Assembly (NCBI GenBank): GCA_947650285.1
Contig: CANTFL010000416.1
Location: 98,207 to 162,206, forward strand
Direction: 5' to 3'
Source of the DNA: Hyaloperonospora brassicae
Lineage: Eukaryota > Oomycota > Peronosporomycetes > Peronosporales > Peronosporaceae
DNA length: 64,000 bases
A model generated the notes under the pieces. The model did no database searches, was not told where the DNA came from, and worked only from the letters and a program-made list of their open reading frames with translations. This document shows, piece by piece, positions 61,964-64,000 of this stretch; position 1 is the stretch's first letter, and the number at the start of each line of letters is the position of its first letter. The translations under genes and the position numbers were made by a program.

Positions 61964-62093
61964 AATGAGGGCGTTGACATGAGCCGGAGCAGGCCCCTTG
62001 CACTCCGGTGCTGTAAGGGTTCAGGAATGCTCTTTTGAGTAATTCCACAGTAGAATTTTTGTCAGCGGGGGTGAGCGCGTGCGCCGCCCCCAC
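61964..62093 (+). ncRNA. U1 snRNA fragment (nt ~32 to the end) between the two retrotransposon copies
   Basis: Identical to 54654-54783: it starts in the middle of the SL1 loop and includes SL2, SL3, the Sm site and SL4, but lacks the 5'-splice-site-pairing end. It cannot be a working U1. It is either a long target-site duplication or a part of the element's own 5' end. Confidence 0.85.
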
Positions 62094-62187
62094 CTCAACA
62101 TCAAACAATACACACGCCTGGTTTGCACCTTTCTTCGTGTTCTTTTATTCTACTCAACTGTGTCTGCTGCGTGTACTCTGCTGCGCC

Positions 62188-64000
62188 ATGGACATCTTCT
62201 CGCTGTTCGCGCGTGGCGTGCCATGTATAGTGGGTCGCAGCCGCCGTCGCCGGCGAGCTGCACGCCTTCGAACGAGGTGACGACGTGGGACGACGATGCC
62301 GTGAGCGTTTCGAGCGGCACTTCAGCGACGACGGCGACGCGGACGACTCCGCGAGTGCTGCGACGGACGAGGGTGTTGCTGCTGCTGATGACGACGAGGA
62401 CATCGCCGTGGACGCCACCGCCGCCGCTACCGACGAGGACGACGCTCGTGTCGGTGCTGCTAGGGATGCAAATCCAACAGCTGGTGCCGCGTGGGAACGA
62501 CTGCTCGCGACTGCCGCGACGGGTCTGGTCGATGGTGCCAGTCTCACTGAACCGACGGACAACGGCGGGACCACCCTTCAAGACATCGACATTTCTGCTC
62601 AAGGTGTTGCCTTTCATGGCGCTATGGATCAAGCTGCTCATGATGACTGTTTTCAAGATGTTGGAGATGTTCTATTTGAAGACACCGCCGATGACGATGC
62701 TGCTGCTACGTGCCCCGACTTCGACGACTCGATCTTCGACGCTGTGCATCCCGCCATGGAGACCAACTACTGCCCCGTTTTTGTCCAAGACGTCCGTCCG
62801 GTCGACCTCCCCGCTCAGTATACCTGCACCTCATACCGTTCAAGCCGGCCCCGCTCCCGACGAAGATGCTGCCCCCGACGCCGCCACTACCGACCCGCTC
62901 GCCCCCACGCCCGGTTGGACGATCGAGTCCCAAGACTCACGTTCACCGGCTGACTATCCGGATATCGACGATGGTGCAACGCCTGCCCCGTCTCTGGCCA
63001 CGCTATCCATCTTCCCGCACAACGCAGCGACTTTTTGCTGCGTCACGTGCGACTTTGTTGCACCGCAGCTTGCGGAGCTGCGTGCGCACCGAGACCGGCG
63101 GCATCTCGGGATCCCGTTCATGGACATTTTTCACAGTGGATGCGCCTGTGCCATGTCGTTTGTCAAACGGGCATCGGCTACTAGGCACACCCTCTACTGT
63201 GGGGCAGCCTCGTAAGCAATTTACCCTACACAATCGACGCCGAAATTGCAAAAGGAGACCACACCAGATTCTCCAGCGGGTGAAGGAGAATTCACGGTAA
63301 CACGCCGTGACCATCCTGCAGACTCCGCCACTCCAAGTACTAGTTCCTTTCGGCCGTGGCTGGCCGCTACTCTCGTCGTCGTCCTTTCTTTCTCCGCAGG
63401 AAGTTCAAGCCCAAGCCCCAGCTCACGACCCGGTACTGGCATCGTCGCTGTCCGGTGCCAAGCGTCGACGGTCAAACTCCTCGTTGCTGGTGGATCAAGA
63501 TGAAGACGTGAACATGGACCAGAACGAGGATACTCCCGTTGATGTTTTCCTCCGTCGGATGGTGGCTTACGCCCCCGACACGAGCAACACTTCGACGACG
63601 CCCCCACAAGATATTCGCCCGGCTACTTCGCCATCTACACCGACTGTTGTGTCGTCCGAACTCACAAGGCACGATGTCAGTCACAACGCGAGGGTGGGCT
63701 ACGGATGATGAAGACGAAGTTGATGACCCCAAGGATGACGTTTTTGATGAACACTTTGATAAACATTTTGATGACACTTTTGATGACAATTCTGAGTGAC
63801 ACTTTTGATGACACTTTTTCTGGAGATGATGGACACGATGACACTGCTACTGAACACGATAACAAGGCTGGTACCACCGATGATGATGGAGGTGACAATG
63901 CTGCTGCTAGTACTGTTGCTCCGGGTCCATTTTCTCTTTAGCCTACGACCATGATTTTACGATGAATGCCCAAGACCCTGAGCCCACTTCCTGGACGCTG
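62188..64000 (+). pseudogene. N-terminal ORF of copy 2, several frameshifts
   Basis: ATG 62188 (MDIFSLFARG) aligns with 54878 of copy 1. The coding sense then moves through frames: an acidic part from about 62285 in a second frame (ANPTAGAAWERL, TCPDFDDSIFD). A third frame from about 62830 to 63215 carries the zinc finger CVTCDFVAPQLAELRAHRDR. Further shifts follow. The acidic Asp-rich stretch before RNase H is at 63700-63940. Dead copy. Confidence 0.8.

Larger units (their letters stand above)
61964..64000 (+). mobile_element. U1-linked non-LTR retrotransposon, copy 2 (cut by the window end)
   Basis: Head-to-tail with copy 1. The first ~235 nt (to about 62200) differ from copy 1 at only two or three sites, including the U1 part, and then similarity drops sharply in the coding region. 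It has no poly(T)/tandem-repeat insertion at the position where copy 1 has one. The window ends at the start of the RNase H domain (EPTSWTL). Confidence 0.88.

Overview
The window looks like nuclear DNA of an oomycete of the Phytophthora / downy-mildew type. The evidence is long, mostly intron-less host genes, very short GT-AG introns (64-84 bp) where introns occur, a tandem Cys/His-repeat protein (C..C..C..HGGG) of a kind abundant in oomycetes, and Ty1/copia and chromodomain Ty3/gypsy elements of oomycete style. Host genes are few and repeats take up well over half of the sequence.

Layout. 1-4777: a Ty1/copia element with one in-frame stop, its left LTR cut by the window edge. 4803-7071: a dead hAT transposase gene with visible introns. 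7445-11683 (-): phosphoribosylformylglycinamidine synthase. 12745-13055 (-): a possible small spliced membrane protein. 13796-17848 (-): a SNF2 helicase of the ATRX/ARIP4 kind. 19792-21459 (-): a MATE transporter. 22622-23383 (-): a Cys/His-repeat protein. 25077-33061: a gypsy chromovirus with 393-bp LTRs and a 5-bp target duplication. 33500-38603: a second, badly broken copia element with a 5-bp target duplication. 39705-43447: a fatty acyl-AMP ligase / acyl carrier protein / serine-palmitoyltransferase-like fusion with a homopolymer frameshift. 44 kb to 54.6 kb: an AT-rich desert holding a decayed solo LTR, a 115-bp foldback element and a decayed non-LTR element. 54623-64000: a U1 snRNA gene followed head to tail by two non-LTR retrotransposons.

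Three observations stand out. (1) A 161-nt sequence at 54623 has U1 snRNA landmarks in order: the 5'-splice-site-pairing segment, SL1, the UUGCACUCC loop of SL2, SL3, the Sm site and SL4. A non-LTR retrotransposon with an RNase H domain upstream of the RT and a restriction-like endonuclease downstream lies against it. The 3' end of that element joins a second U1 fragment that begins exactly at U1 nt ~32 and leads into another copy. RNase H plus this endonuclease is the reported architecture of oomycete Utopia elements, which target U2; here the target is U1. (2) The gypsy element is packed with short, near-perfect inverted repeats, about one every 25-40 nt, across LTRs, gag, pol and the 3' region. 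The other elements and host genes do not show this. (3) The same gypsy element carries a 532-codon antisense ORF overlapping the chromodomain end of pol. Its predicted coiled coil lies opposite the disordered linker of the sense protein.

Everything was read by eye. Family names rest on motifs seen in the sequence, and no database search, folding or alignment program was run.
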